This document shows, in pieces, positions 46,377 to 55,524 of a DNA stretch of 64,000 nucleotides. Below the pieces are notes generated by a model. It was not told where the DNA came from. It saw only the letters and a list, made by a program, of their open reading frames with translations, and searched no databases. The position numbers were made by a program, and so were the translations under genes. Position 1 is the first letter of the stretch; every line of letters begins with the position of its first letter. Source of the DNA: MED-G105 sp039025235. Lineage in GTDB: Bacteria > Pseudomonadota > Alphaproteobacteria > Caulobacterales > Parvularculaceae. The stretch covers positions 1 through 64,000 of the forward strand of contig JBCCOS010000013.1 of assembly GCA_039025235.1 (NCBI GenBank), written 5' to 3'.

Positions 46377-47921
46377 ATGAAACACGATCAAAATCTAATG
46401 AATAACAGGCATAAGTCAAATCATGACGTCAGTGACAATGCATCATCGCCTAGCCTTTCACGGCGTAATGTGTTGGGCATGGGCGCCGGTCTTGGTGCGG
46501 CCATTGCCACATCGGCTTCGCCATCTTTAGGATGGGCACAGAACGTCGATGCCACGGGTAAACCGCTTCTCGATCTAACGCGTGATCCGACAAGTCCGTT
46601 GTCTCCTTTACCGCCGCAATTACCTGCCAAAGCAAAGAGGGTCATTTACCTGCATATGGGAGGCGGTTTGAGCCACCTCGATTTATTCGACTACAAGCCA
46701 GAGCTTGTGAAGTTCGATGGAAAGGAAGCCCCCCAAGCACTTCTTGAGGGGAAACAGTTTCCATTCATTACCGGCAAGCCAACGCTTATGGGCCCATTGT
46801 TTCCATTCCATCAAGCAGGGGAAAGTGGTGCTTGGGTTTCCGACAGGTTTCCGCAGTTAGAAAAACACATCGACGATATTTGTTTTATTAAGTCGATGCG
46901 ATCAACACAGTTCAATCATGTACCAGCGATTCTCTTGAAACTTACCGGAGACGCAAGACCTGGTTATCCATCACTAGGCGCTTGGGTCAACTACGCTCTT
47001 GGTACGGTCAATCAGAACTTGCCCGGCTTCATCCAATTGAACGGACCTTACTTATCCGACGACAACAGCCCGGAAAGTCAGTATTGGGGCTCTGGTTTTC
47101 TCCCAAGCGCGTACCAAGGGATGGTGTGCCAGGCGCGCGGCGAGCCAATTCTTTATCTCGATAACCCACCAGGTGTAGAGCGCAAAGAACGTCGTCATGT
47201 TCTCGACGCAATTGCTAAAATTAATCAGCAAACGCTCGATGAATTCAACGATCCCGAAACATTGGCCAGAAGTGCTCAGTTTGAGATGGCCTACAGGATG
47301 CAGGCAGAAGCACCCGAGGCAATGGATGTGTCGAATGAACCTCAATGGGTTCTCGACATGTATGGCGCTGAACCAGGTCGCGCTGACTTTGCGATGAACT
47401 GCCTGCTGGCCCGTAGACTTGCCGAACGCGGCGTACGCTTCACTCAACTATGGCAATGGGGTTGGGATTCCCATGGCACCAGTCAAGTCGAAGCCCTAAA
47501 TGACGGTTTCATAAATATGTGTGACATCGTTGACCAGCCGGTCGCAGCGCTTTTGAGTGACTTAAAAATGCGTGGCCTTTTAGAAGACACACTGGTCGTT
47601 TTCTCGACTGAATTCGGCCGTACATCAATGAAAGAACCATCCTTTGGAGACTTGGCGCAATGGAGCGGTCGCGATCATAATCCCGGTGGTTTCACGATTT
47701 GGATGGCTGGTGCTGGCATCAAGGGCGGCACGTCCTATGGCGAAACGGACGAATTGGGTCTTGATGTGGTCTCTAACCCAGTGGAAGTGAGAGATCTTCA
47801 CGCGACCATTCTGCATGCGTTAGGTTTTGACCATCACGCTCTCACCTATCGTTATCAAGGCCTTGATCAAAAGATCACTGGGGTGAAGCCAGCACGGGTC
47901 ATTCACGATTTGTTTGTGTGA
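46377..47921 (+). CDS. Tat-exported DUF1501 protein
   Basis: 514 residues. Twin-arginine signal SRRNVLGMGAG (R29-R30), followed by the DUF1501 alkaline-phosphatase-like core: KRVIYLHMGGGLSHLDLFDYK, GDARPGYPSLGAWVNYALG, RLAERGVRFTQLWQWGWDSHG, VVFSTEFGRTSMK, GRDHNPGGFTIWMAGAGIKGGTSYGETDELG, HATILHALGFDH. The WDSHG, EFGR and DHNP blocks hold the likely metal ligands. DUF1501 genes normally sit directly after a DUF1549/1553 gene, as here (4-base gap). Confidence 0.92.
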   Translation: MKHDQNLMNNRHKSNHDVSDNASSPSLSRRNVLGMGAGLGAAIATSASPSLGWAQNVDATGKPLLDLTRDPTSPLSPLPPQLPAKAKRVIYLHMGGGLSHLDLFDYKPELVKFDGKEAPQALLEGKQFPFITGKPTLMGPLFPFHQAGESGAWVSDRFPQLEKHIDDICFIKSMRSTQFNHVPAILLKLTGDARPGYPSLGAWVNYALGTVNQNLPGFIQLNGPYLSDDNSPESQYWGSGFLPSAYQGMVCQARGEPILYLDNPPGVERKERRHVLDAIAKINQQTLDEFNDPETLARSAQFEMAYRMQAEAPEAMDVSNEPQWVLDMYGAEPGRADFAMNCLLARRLAERGVRFTQLWQWGWDSHGTSQVEALNDGFINMCDIVDQPVAALLSDLKMRGLLEDTLVVFSTEFGRTSMKEPSFGDLAQWSGRDHNPGGFTIWMAGAGIKGGTSYGETDELGLDVVSNPVEVRDLHATILHALGFDHHALTYRYQGLDQKITGVKPARVIHDLFV

Positions 47922-47953
47922 GTCGTTAAAAAGTAGGTCATTTCTCAATCCCA

Positions 47954-49501
47954 ATGGCAATGTCGTTAGATCAAGATAAAGAATATAGTCGGACCGGTGC
48001 TTTCTCTACCGGCCCTTGGCTGATGTGGTCGGGTGGTGTCTTACTGTCTTTGATACCTCTTGTCCTGGTTCTACTCACGGGACCCAATGGCACCACGGAA
48101 AACGCTTGGATTTCTTTTCTGGGGAATTTTCACCCCATTGCCGTTCACTTCCCGATTGCTCTGATATTCATTATACCTATTATCGAGGTCATCGCCCGTG
48201 CCGGACGGATTGAAAGCTTAAAACCTGCAACGGTTTTCCTGTGGGGCTTTGCTTTTGCCGGCGCGCTCCTTGCCCCACTCCTGGGGTGGAGCCTTGCCGC
48301 CTCTGGTGCCTCGGGACCTCTTGTCACTGAACACATGTGGAGCGGCGTATTTGTCGCGCCTTTATGCTTCATCTGTATGCTCCTATCCCACGTCTCGAAT
48401 GGGCATGGTGGCATCAAGCGGTTCGCTTACTTTACAGCGACATTTGCCGCTTTTGTCCTTGTGAGCTTCACCGGATATCGTGGCGGGCAGATTACACACG
48501 GTAAAAACCACTTGGTCGCCTCTATCCCACCCCCGTTTGATCAATGGTTGGGAAGCGAATCTGAGACAATCGCGAAAGCGCCGACGCCCGAGGACGGGTA
48601 CTATGCATTCGTCGTTGCCCCCATTTTAGAAAACCGATGCGTTAGTTGTCATGGCGCCAATAAGCAAAAAGGGCGGCTGCGCCTCGATACATTTGCTGAA
48701 GTAATGCGCGGCGGCACGTCAGGCGCTGTCGTTGTCGCAGGACAGGCGGGTAGCGAATTAATCCGACGCGTGACGCTACCACAATCACATGACGAGTTTA
48801 TGCCAACAGGAAAATCACCCTTAGCATCAGAACAGATTGATGCACTGAGTGAATGGATACTTGCTGGTGCACCAGAAATGGGCGCTCCGCCTGAGAAGTA
48901 TCTCACCATCTCGCCGTCCATAGGTAACGACGCGCCAGCAGTAGACCCAGCAGCAGACGACGGGCACATGGCCCTAGACCCTGAAGCCGTTGCCAAAGAG
49001 CGGGAACAATTAGCATCGACCGTACAAAAATTTCAGCAACAGTATCCCGGATTGATCGACTATGAAGCACGATCAAGCGCTAACCTCGTCTTAAACGCAC
49101 TTTCAATGCGCCAATCATTCAACGATGAAACCCTCGCTGAGCTCGCACCACTCTTTGAGCGCATTGTTCAAGTAGAGCTTTCCAACACAAGCATTACTGA
49201 TAATGGCGCAGCTGCAATAGAAAAAATGCCTCGATTACGGCGCCTTTCGGTATCCCGAACGGGCATATCGGACGTCATGTTAAAACATCTTTCGGGACAT
49301 GGTGCGCTAGAAGTATTGAACTTATACGGAACAAATGTAACACTTGGCGGCCTGTCGGAGATCGCGAATATGCCAAAACTCAAACGGGTTTATATCGCAG
49401 CAACCCCGGCCATGGACGCGCTGGTTGGCAACCAATCGGACGTTAACGACTTTGAAAAGTTGTCTCAATTAGATGCCGATGTTGAGTGGATTGGCCGTTA
49501 A
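47954..49501 (+). CDS. Membrane cytochrome with DUF2231-like and leucine-rich repeat parts
   Basis: 515 residues: about five membrane helices in the first 175 residues (PIAVHFPIALIFIIPIIEVIA is the DUF2231-type block), a cytochrome domain with heme motif C229-V-S-C232-H, a Pro/Asp-rich linker near 320, and leucine-rich repeats over about 380-490 (LSNTSITDNGAAAIEKMPRLRRLSVSRTGI pattern). Third gene of the triad, 32 bases after DUF1501. It likely anchors the system in the membrane and takes electrons; partner unknown. Confidence 0.87.
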   Translation: MAMSLDQDKEYSRTGAFSTGPWLMWSGGVLLSLIPLVLVLLTGPNGTTENAWISFLGNFHPIAVHFPIALIFIIPIIEVIARAGRIESLKPATVFLWGFAFAGALLAPLLGWSLAASGASGPLVTEHMWSGVFVAPLCFICMLLSHVSNGHGGIKRFAYFTATFAAFVLVSFTGYRGGQITHGKNHLVASIPPPFDQWLGSESETIAKAPTPEDGYYAFVVAPILENRCVSCHGANKQKGRLRLDTFAEVMRGGTSGAVVVAGQAGSELIRRVTLPQSHDEFMPTGKSPLASEQIDALSEWILAGAPEMGAPPEKYLTISPSIGNDAPAVDPAADDGHMALDPEAVAKEREQLASTVQKFQQQYPGLIDYEARSSANLVLNALSMRQSFNDETLAELAPLFERIVQVELSNTSITDNGAAAIEKMPRLRRLSVSRTGISDVMLKHLSGHGALEVLNLYGTNVTLGGLSEIANMPKLKRVYIAATPAMDALVGNQSDVNDFEKLSQLDADVEWIGR

Positions 49502-49661
49502 TAAACCCATGTAAGCCCGACCTCACAGTATCTTTCTGGATCTCATATCGTCTTTCTACAGAATAACTCATACATGTCTGGACTTGCTTATCTTATGAGC
49601 AAGAGGCATTAAGAGAAACATACCAAATGCAAAAGCGGCGGCGTTCGCATGGGAGATATTG

Positions 49662-50507
49662 ATGAAAGTATTACGCGTTGGCAATGAAGGTGCCGAAATC
49701 CCGGCCATTCTTGACAAAAACGGGGCTATAAGGGACGCACGCTCCCTTGTTTCGGATTGGACGGGAGAACACCTCGGTCCAGATTTTCTCAAAACTCTCG
49801 ATGGCGACACCGTCCTTGAGTTGCCAGAGATTTCGTCTCCTTCAAGGATCGGGCCGTGCGTGACGGGCGTCGGCAAATTCATTTGCATTGGTTTGAACTA
49901 CGCTGACCATGCGGCTGAAACCGGCGCTGAACCACCGTCAGAACCTGTTCTTTTCTTCAAAGCGACAAGTGCCATCTGCGGCCCAAATGATAATCTTATT
50001 ATTCCGCGTAGAAGCGAAAAAACCGATTGGGAAGTTGAGCTCGGTGTCGTCATCGGAAAACCGGGAAGCTATATTGAGGAACGTGACGCCATGAGCCATA
50101 TCGCCGGTTATTGCGTCTCCCACGATGTATCCGAGCGCGCTTTCCAAATGGAGAGCACTGGCCAGTGGGTTAAAGGGAAAAGCGCGGATAATTTTGGACC
50201 GATCGGGCCTTATCTCGTGACCCCCGATGAAGTTGATGACCCTCAAAATCTAGATCTCTGGCTTGAGGTCAATGGCGAGCGGATGCAGTCTGGCAACACA
50301 AAAACAATGATTTTCGGCGTCGCGCATCTAATTTCGTATGTCTCGCAATTCATGAGCCTTCAGCCGGGCGATATTATTTCAACAGGAACACCGCCAGGTG
50401 TCGGCCTCGCCAAGAAGCCGCCTCGGTATCTAAAGCCAGGCGACAAGGTCACATTGGGTGTGGCCGGATTAGGTGATCAAGCACAAACTTGCGTTGCAGC
50501 CGATTAA
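49662..50507 (+). CDS. Fumarylacetoacetate hydrolase-family protein
   Basis: 281 residues from ATG 49662, with GGGAG six bases upstream. FAH fold with metal ligands in DWEVELGVVIGKPG and the catalytic region FICIGLNYADHAAETG, HDVSERAFQ and GDIISTGTPPGVG. Members cleave or isomerise acylpyruvates, oxaloacetate or homoprotocatechuate products. Stands alone after the cytochrome operon; substrate open. Confidence 0.92.
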   Translation: MKVLRVGNEGAEIPAILDKNGAIRDARSLVSDWTGEHLGPDFLKTLDGDTVLELPEISSPSRIGPCVTGVGKFICIGLNYADHAAETGAEPPSEPVLFFKATSAICGPNDNLIIPRRSEKTDWEVELGVVIGKPGSYIEERDAMSHIAGYCVSHDVSERAFQMESTGQWVKGKSADNFGPIGPYLVTPDEVDDPQNLDLWLEVNGERMQSGNTKTMIFGVAHLISYVSQFMSLQPGDIISTGTPPGVGLAKKPPRYLKPGDKVTLGVAGLGDQAQTCVAAD

Positions 50508-50814
50508 TTCATCAATACTCCTTACCTTTCAATAAGGCGTTTACCGAATACGTGAACACCTACTTATCAATAGAGGATAAAGGTGTTTTGCAGACGAATT
50601 TGGTGCAGGACGGCTTTTGGTCTTTGATTTTATGCAATTCCGGACGCATAGGCCGGTAGCCACTTGAGCTGGAAATGCTCTAGTATGCTCAATAAGGCGT
50701 ACTAGAGCTTGTGGCGTTTCTTTTGCCGAGTTGATGGACGGCAACCATCAACCGACTACACTGATCGGCGAAGCGCTCTAGGCCAAGAAACACAAACGAA
50801 ATGAGAGATGAATA
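50508..50814. other. Intergenic region with family A and B remnants
   Basis: 307 bases. A degenerate family B tail (about 50630-50682, GGCCGGTAGCCACTTGAGCT then GGAAATGCTCTAG) is followed by a short family A copy (A3). No gene seen. Confidence 0.55.
50700..50780 (-). repeat. Family A repeat, copy A3 (truncated)
   Basis: Reverse orientation. Keeps the hairpin GAGTTGATGG-ACGGCAA-CCATCAACCG and the GGCGAAGCGCTCTA end. The 20-base central palindrome has been lost or replaced by GGCGTTTCTTTTGCC. Confidence 0.7.
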
Positions 50815-52389
50815 ATGAGCCCGTTTTCTATGCAGCGCGTTTTATTGGCAACACTCTTGATGGGCGTATTTGTCAGCATATTGATTGATCCGGCGATCGC
50901 AAAAGATCGTCAACAGATCAGCGATGACCTATATGCTGAAATCGATGATATATTTTTTCATACGAAGCTGGACATTAAAGCTCCGGGGCTAACGTATGGC
51001 GTCGTTCTTCGCAATGGAGCCTCCAAGACAGGGTCATTTGGACTACGCAATCTTAAGACAGGCGCTGAGGTCGATCAAAACACGGCATTCAGAATTGCGT
51101 CGATGACAAAAATGCTCACGGCCCTTTTGATACTGGACCTTCAGGATCAAGGACGATTGTCCCTGGATGATCCCGCTGAGAAATATGTTCCGACACTTAA
51201 GAAATGGAAATACCCGACAACTGATTCCCGCAAGGTGCAGGTTAAAGATCTGCTGATGCATACTGCCGGCTTCATATGGGATGACCCCTGGGCCGACCGG
51301 CAAATGGCGCGCACGCAAGAGGAATTTGATGGTTTTCTGGAGAAAGCACAGCCGTTCTCAAATGTGCCCGGTACAGAATATGAGTACTCTAATCTTGGCT
51401 ATGCGATACTTGGCCGGATAATCGAAAACGTCAGTGGAATGAGCTACGCTGAAGGGCTCAAGAAACGTATTTTCCAGCCACTCGGGATGACACGCAGCAC
51501 CGTTGATTTATTGGAACTTCCGGCAAACGTACGCGCTGTCGGCTATAACCTAATAGATGGGAAGTATGTCATTGAGCCTGTTCTTGCATCGGGAACCTTT
51601 GATCCGCTTGGTGGTGTTTGGACAACGGCAAAAGACTACACAAAGCTTGTGAGCTGGATGCTGGATGCATGGCCTGCGCGCGATGCCCCAGATAATGGTG
51701 CAATACCTCGTCGTGTTGTTCGCGCCTTAACAGAAATGTCTTATCTAAAGAGCCCGGCAAGACCACTTGGAGCAACGGGCGGCGAAGCCTGCCTTATGTC
51801 CGAAGGCTACGGCATGGGCGTCGGTCTTGATCAACACTGCAAGGCGGGATTGGTATTTAGTCATGGGGGCGGCTTTCCTGGTTACGGCTCACATGTCATT
51901 CTCGCCCCGGAAAAAGGTATTGGTGTCTTTTCTTTTGCCAATGAAACCTACGCGAAGGCCCGTTTCGCAACATGGGACGCCATGTTGTTGCTCCTTGAGA
52001 GTGGAAGCGGATCAGCAAAGCAGCATTTGCCGCCTGCCCCTGGAATGACGTCAACATATCGTTTAATCAGTACTCAATTCAACGGAAGTGGTTTTAACAT
52101 TGGTCAACTGAACGTTGCAGACAACTTTTTGCTCGACCAAAGTACCGATCGTTGGGTAAGGCAATTTGACCAAATGCGCGAAGCTGTCGGAACGTGCGAG
52201 ACCTCTCCAACCTTAGATCACGATGGACGTCTTTCAGGCGCTTTTAATTGGATTTGCGAAAAGGGCCGGATCACCGGTTACATGACGATGTCACCAATCG
52301 ACTCCACGGCGTTACAAAACCTGCAAATGCGTGTGCTCAAGCGCGATAAGCGCGGACGTGATATGATCACTGACTATGATTGGCACTGA
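50815..52389 (+). CDS. Class C beta-lactamase-like serine hydrolase
   Basis: 524 residues with signal peptide (LLATLLMGVFVSILIDPAIA, cleavage near 29). All three motifs are present: S96-M-T-K99, Y191-S-N193 and H350-G-G. The C-terminal 120 residues are a separate, unassigned region. Contrast the other serine hydrolase of this window, which lacks the Y-x-N asparagine. Activity could be D-aminopeptidase or esterase. Confidence 0.87.
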   Translation: MSPFSMQRVLLATLLMGVFVSILIDPAIAKDRQQISDDLYAEIDDIFFHTKLDIKAPGLTYGVVLRNGASKTGSFGLRNLKTGAEVDQNTAFRIASMTKMLTALLILDLQDQGRLSLDDPAEKYVPTLKKWKYPTTDSRKVQVKDLLMHTAGFIWDDPWADRQMARTQEEFDGFLEKAQPFSNVPGTEYEYSNLGYAILGRIIENVSGMSYAEGLKKRIFQPLGMTRSTVDLLELPANVRAVGYNLIDGKYVIEPVLASGTFDPLGGVWTTAKDYTKLVSWMLDAWPARDAPDNGAIPRRVVRALTEMSYLKSPARPLGATGGEACLMSEGYGMGVGLDQHCKAGLVFSHGGGFPGYGSHVILAPEKGIGVFSFANETYAKARFATWDAMLLLLESGSGSAKQHLPPAPGMTSTYRLISTQFNGSGFNIGQLNVADNFLLDQSTDRWVRQFDQMREAVGTCETSPTLDHDGRLSGAFNWICEKGRITGYMTMSPIDSTALQNLQMRVLKRDKRGRDMITDYDWH

Positions 52390-52436
52390 CATTCTACAGC
52401 TTTTCGCATTCCGGTTCTATCGGAAGGCCGCTCTTA

Positions 52437-52486
52437 GAGCCTGTTGCAGCAAAAGTTGATCACCGGTTTTGCGGTTCGCAACAGGC
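52437..52486. terminator. Hairpin after serine hydrolase gene
   Basis: GAGCCTGTTGC and GCAACAGGCTC form an 11-base perfect stem with a loop of about 28 bases. No U-run, so it is a candidate for a structural or two-way terminator. Confidence 0.5.
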
Positions 52487-52496
52487 TCCAACGAGA

Positions 52497-52634
52497 CTCT
52501 AGAGCCGTTTGCTGAATCATCTTGAATGCAAACGGCTCTAGTCCGTGTTTGGTCGGTCGAACAATTGTTCGACCTATTGCCGAGTTGATGGACGGGAACC
52601 ATCAGCCGATCACACTTATCGGCGAAGCGCTCTA
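52497..52634 (-). repeat. Family A repeat, copy A4 (complete, reverse)
   Basis: Reverse-orientation copy aligning over its whole length to A2: hairpin GAGCCGTTTGC...GCAAACGGCTC (52502-52538), perfect palindrome GGTCGAACAATTGTTCGACC (52555-52574), hairpin GAGTTGATGG-ACGGGAA-CCATCAGC, end GCGAAGCGCTCTA. Confidence 0.85.
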
Positions 52635-52635
52635 A

Positions 52636-52738
52636 AGCATTTACAAGCCAGGTGTTTGCGGTTGGCGTTAAGGAAATGCGTAAAAATAAAGACTTAAAGC
52701 GTCGTCCCGATTCCAACTGAAGTATCGACGCTTTAATA
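52636..52738 (-). repeat. Family B repeat, copy B1
   Basis: Reverse-orientation copy of the family B element: begins AAAGCATTTACAAGCCAGG, ends with the stem AAAGCGTCG...CGACGCTTTAA. It directly abuts A4. Confidence 0.75.
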
Positions 52739-52744
52739 TCCGTC

Positions 52745-53923
52745 TTACTGCGTTTTATTGTGCAACCTGGCGGCAGCGCCTGACCGTACCGAAAGTTTGC
52801 GAGCATACATAATCGGCATACGTGCTGTCTTCCAATCAAAGTCTCTCATAATACCGCCGATATCTTCCCCCGCGGCGAATGCATCTTGGCAAACGCCTAC
52901 CCGCCCGGAATGCCCGGACACCCCTTTGATAATCGCCATCTCATCAGTCGTGAGCGGTATTAAAGGATCTTCTTTTTGTCTTTTGAAATACTGCTCCACA
53001 CGCTTTTTGAAGATCCGGCCAACAGTATCAGAAGCAATCGCTTTTTGATTGAGAGCACCAGACCTTTTCATTCCTAGAAAAATTGGCCCTTCCTCGATAC
53101 CAGCCAAACTCACCCAGTCTTTAAGGCGTTTTAGCGTTCGCTCACTTAAGAAACGGAAACTACCCTCACCTTCACCATCCGTTTTGGTCGTGGGAAGGAA
53201 AAGTTCTCCCCCCTTTCCTGGCGCGGCCGTAATATGATCTATCTGAACACGAACAGTTTCACTTGACCTAAGGCCAGCATCATAGGCGACACAGAATAAA
53301 GCCGAATCGCGCAATGCATGACGCTGCAATCGGTTTTTTTCCAAGGGATCCTCTAGCTCATTGGCCTGCAACACCTCATCGTCCAGAAATTTCAAAATAC
53401 CGATGAGGCTAAGACCTTCTGGTTCGGATGTTTCTAGATTCTCAACATCGCCTTTAATCCGAAGAGGATAGGCTTGATTTTGTGCTTTGCCTTTTGACCG
53501 ACGTATTGCGGAAATACGCCAAGCCACAAGAGCGTCTTCACATGGATTTCTTTGTTCGGCGAGCCGATGCAACGTAGAAATTGACGACGCCCGCCTTTCA
53601 ATCGTCGCAACGGAGAGGCCCTTTGACGCTTCCGCCTGTAAGAATAACGATACAGCTTCTGGTGACGCTGGTAAAAACCGATGACCCGTTGCACGCCCCC
53701 ACTCTGTGAAGACCTTCACATCATAAATCACGGCGCGAATGGTATTTGATGATCGCGCACTCCGCCAGGTAACCCATCGCTCCCAAAGACGCGCGCGCAA
53801 GACTTCGGTCGTCAACGCCTTGTATGCTTCGCCCGGCAACGCATTTTTGTCAGTAGTGGTAATTTCGGACATTGGTGCTGCTACTGAAGTTTTTCTGTCT
53901 TTTTGTTTGGGTTGGTTTTGCAT
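52745..53923 (-). CDS. Tyrosine recombinase / integrase
   Basis: 392 residues from ATG 53923 (only a TTG lies upstream). SAM-like N-terminal core-binding domain (WRSARSSNTIRAVIYDVKVFTEWGRA) and catalytic domain with R219 (DAGLRSSE), K247, H338-x-x-R341 (SGHSGRVG), W364 and Y373 (MYARKL). All expected catalytic residues are present, so it should be active. Next to the replication genes it may resolve plasmid multimers or be a mobile-element integrase; no flanking attachment repeats were identified. Confidence 0.9.
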   Translation of the reverse strand: MQNQPKQKDRKTSVAAPMSEITTTDKNALPGEAYKALTTEVLRARLWERWVTWRSARSSNTIRAVIYDVKVFTEWGRATGHRFLPASPEAVSLFLQAEASKGLSVATIERRASSISTLHRLAEQRNPCEDALVAWRISAIRRSKGKAQNQAYPLRIKGDVENLETSEPEGLSLIGILKFLDDEVLQANELEDPLEKNRLQRHALRDSALFCVAYDAGLRSSETVRVQIDHITAAPGKGGELFLPTTKTDGEGEGSFRFLSERTLKRLKDWVSLAGIEEGPIFLGMKRSGALNQKAIASDTVGRIFKKRVEQYFKRQKEDPLIPLTTDEMAIIKGVSGHSGRVGVCQDAFAAGEDIGGIMRDFDWKTARMPIMYARKLSVRSGAAARLHNKTQ

Positions 53924-54523
53924 GGCGCACAGACACGCGTTTATCTTGACTATCACCTCAGGCAATCAGCGCAGAGCTGTCAGGTAACAAGGTAAACACC
54001 AGACCGCCTTCCTCTACGAGATCACCTATTTTAATGAATAGGTGTGAGCCGAAGACGATTTTCATCACTGACATGTCGTTTTTTGATAATAATACCTCCA
54101 TGCAGCCAAGAATTCGGTGGAACGTCTTTTGGAGTGACGATCCGACCATTCATGTTGCCAAAGTCGTCGGTATTCCTCGTTTCTAAAGCGCCTCCATTTC
54201 AATTGGAATCAGAAGGGCGCTTTAAGTTTTTGATTTTGCGCATTTCCTTAACGCCAACCGAACACACTTGGCTTGGAAATGCTTTAATAACTTTGGTCCA
54301 ACAACTTTGGTTTTTATCGTACACGCTTATGCGTCCGCAAAATCATCTTTTGGATGTTTAGATGCAATGATTTGCGCGAAAGACACAATACCACAAAAGC
54401 TGGTTCAAACTTTTATATCGGATAAGTGCAATTATCAGACACATCACCATTTCTCAAAATTTGTTCCCTAAAGATGCAAAAACAGGGTTTCTCATAACGT
54501 GCGACCCAAGTTACCTTTCTTAC
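53924..54523. other. Intergenic region with family B copy
   Basis: About 600 bases between divergent genes. Contains copy B2. A short minus-strand frame ending at 53958 could encode a 38-47 residue peptide, but no good ribosome site is spaced for it, so I do not annotate it. Confidence 0.5.
54185..54286 (+). repeat. Family B repeat, copy B2
   Basis: About 102 bases: stem AAAGCGCC...GGCGCTTTAA around TCCATTTCAATTGGAATCAGAA, an AT-rich spacer, then CATTTCCTTAACGCCAACCG and GGCTTGGAAATGCTTTA. The CATTTCC/GGAAATG pairing gives a second stem. Confidence 0.8.
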
Positions 54524-55408
54524 ATGAACAGTGAATTGCAGAACTTTAGTCAGGGTCAGTGGCGGGCGATTTCTCATCTGTGTAGTGACGTTTCGCAGCT
54601 TGGAACAATGCTTCACTATGAGTGGCCAGCCAGCCCCGCAAGCCCTTATATGACGGAGCGTTTAGCGTTTTCGAATGCCATTGAAATGGAGCGCGAGGGG
54701 TCAGAACTGATCGACATTTCGATGCTCTATGGACGTGTTTTTCAGGCGAAACCCGAAGGGGCTCGGTATGGCGCCGATTATGGTTCAGGCATGCGTATTG
54801 AGCAAAAATACCGCGCGATTATTGAAGCGTTTTCTGAACTTGATCATTTTCAGACACGCCCTCGCCTTCCCGCTGGGCTGCGCCAATTAAAGAGAGAACA
54901 AGAACCGGCGCCAATGCGTGCTATGAACCGAGCGCGTGACTTCGCAAAACGCTGTTATACAGAGGAGCGCGCCTCTTTAGAGGCACAACGCGTTCTTGCT
55001 GAAGAGAACATGTTTCCCGCAGTACCCTTGCCAATCGTTTTTCATGTGCCGCGCCTCCGAGCCGATGGTGACTGGATGATTGGCGCATTACGCCGTTTTA
55101 AAACGGCAATTGAGCACGCATTAGACCTGTTAGTTGCGGCAAATGAATTTATCCAGGGCGGCGAAACGATACTGGGCGACGCGTTTCGTAAAGATGCCGT
55201 CGCATGGAAAGTGGTCCCGATTCTCGCCGGCAAACCAACGCTGCGCCAAGACGAACTCTGTGAACTTTTGAGCGTCTCAAAGAAAACCGCGATCGCAACG
55301 CTTACAGCCTTGGAAAACGCTGGCGTTGCAACCGAAATTCGTGGCCTGGAAAAATGGCAAGTCTGGACAGCGGCTGACGAAACTCTGGGCCTTCCCAAAG
55401 CTGCATGA
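54524..55408 (+). CDS. Unassigned protein with C-terminal winged-helix-like domain
   Basis: 294 residues from ATG 54524 (a TTG start at 54461 would add 21). The N-terminal two thirds are not recognised with confidence. The last 60 residues (LAGKPTLRQDELCELLSVSKKTAIATLTALENAGVATEIRG) read as a winged helix-turn-helix. Loosely resembles DUF1612-type proteins often encoded by rhizobial plasmids, but I am not sure. Sits between recombinase and replication initiator, so a plasmid-biology role is plausible. Confidence 0.65.
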   Translation: MNSELQNFSQGQWRAISHLCSDVSQLGTMLHYEWPASPASPYMTERLAFSNAIEMEREGSELIDISMLYGRVFQAKPEGARYGADYGSGMRIEQKYRAIIEAFSELDHFQTRPRLPAGLRQLKREQEPAPMRAMNRARDFAKRCYTEERASLEAQRVLAEENMFPAVPLPIVFHVPRLRADGDWMIGALRRFKTAIEHALDLLVAANEFIQGGETILGDAFRKDAVAWKVVPILAGKPTLRQDELCELLSVSKKTAIATLTALENAGVATEIRGLEKWQVWTAADETLGLPKAA

Positions 55409-55419
55409 ACGATTTCTGT

Positions 55420-55521
55420 TAAAGCATTTCCAAGCGACGTGTGTGCGGTTGGCTTTAAGGAATTGCGTCAAATCAACAACTCAAAGCGCCGTTCTGATTC
55501 CAATTGAAACGGAGGTGCTCC
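55420..55521 (-). repeat. Family B repeat, copy B3
   Basis: Reverse-orientation copy (AAAGCATTTCCAAGCGACG ... CAAAGCGCCGTTCTGATTCC...). It fills the gap between converging genes and ends four bases before the initiator stop codon, so it may double as a terminator. Confidence 0.78.
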
Positions 55522-55524
55522 AGG

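Larger units (their letters stand above)
52390..52744. other. Convergent intergenic region filled by a composite repeat
   Basis: 355 bases between the ends of the serine hydrolase and the recombinase. Nearly all of it is family A copy A4 joined to family B copy B1, preceded by a short hairpin (GAGCCTGTTGC...GCAACAGGCTC, 52437-52486). Confidence 0.6.

Noticed and set aside
53958..54149. Small minus-strand frame upstream of the recombinase
   Set aside because: A GGAGGT is present but 21 bases from the only nearby ATG; no recognised family. Not supported.
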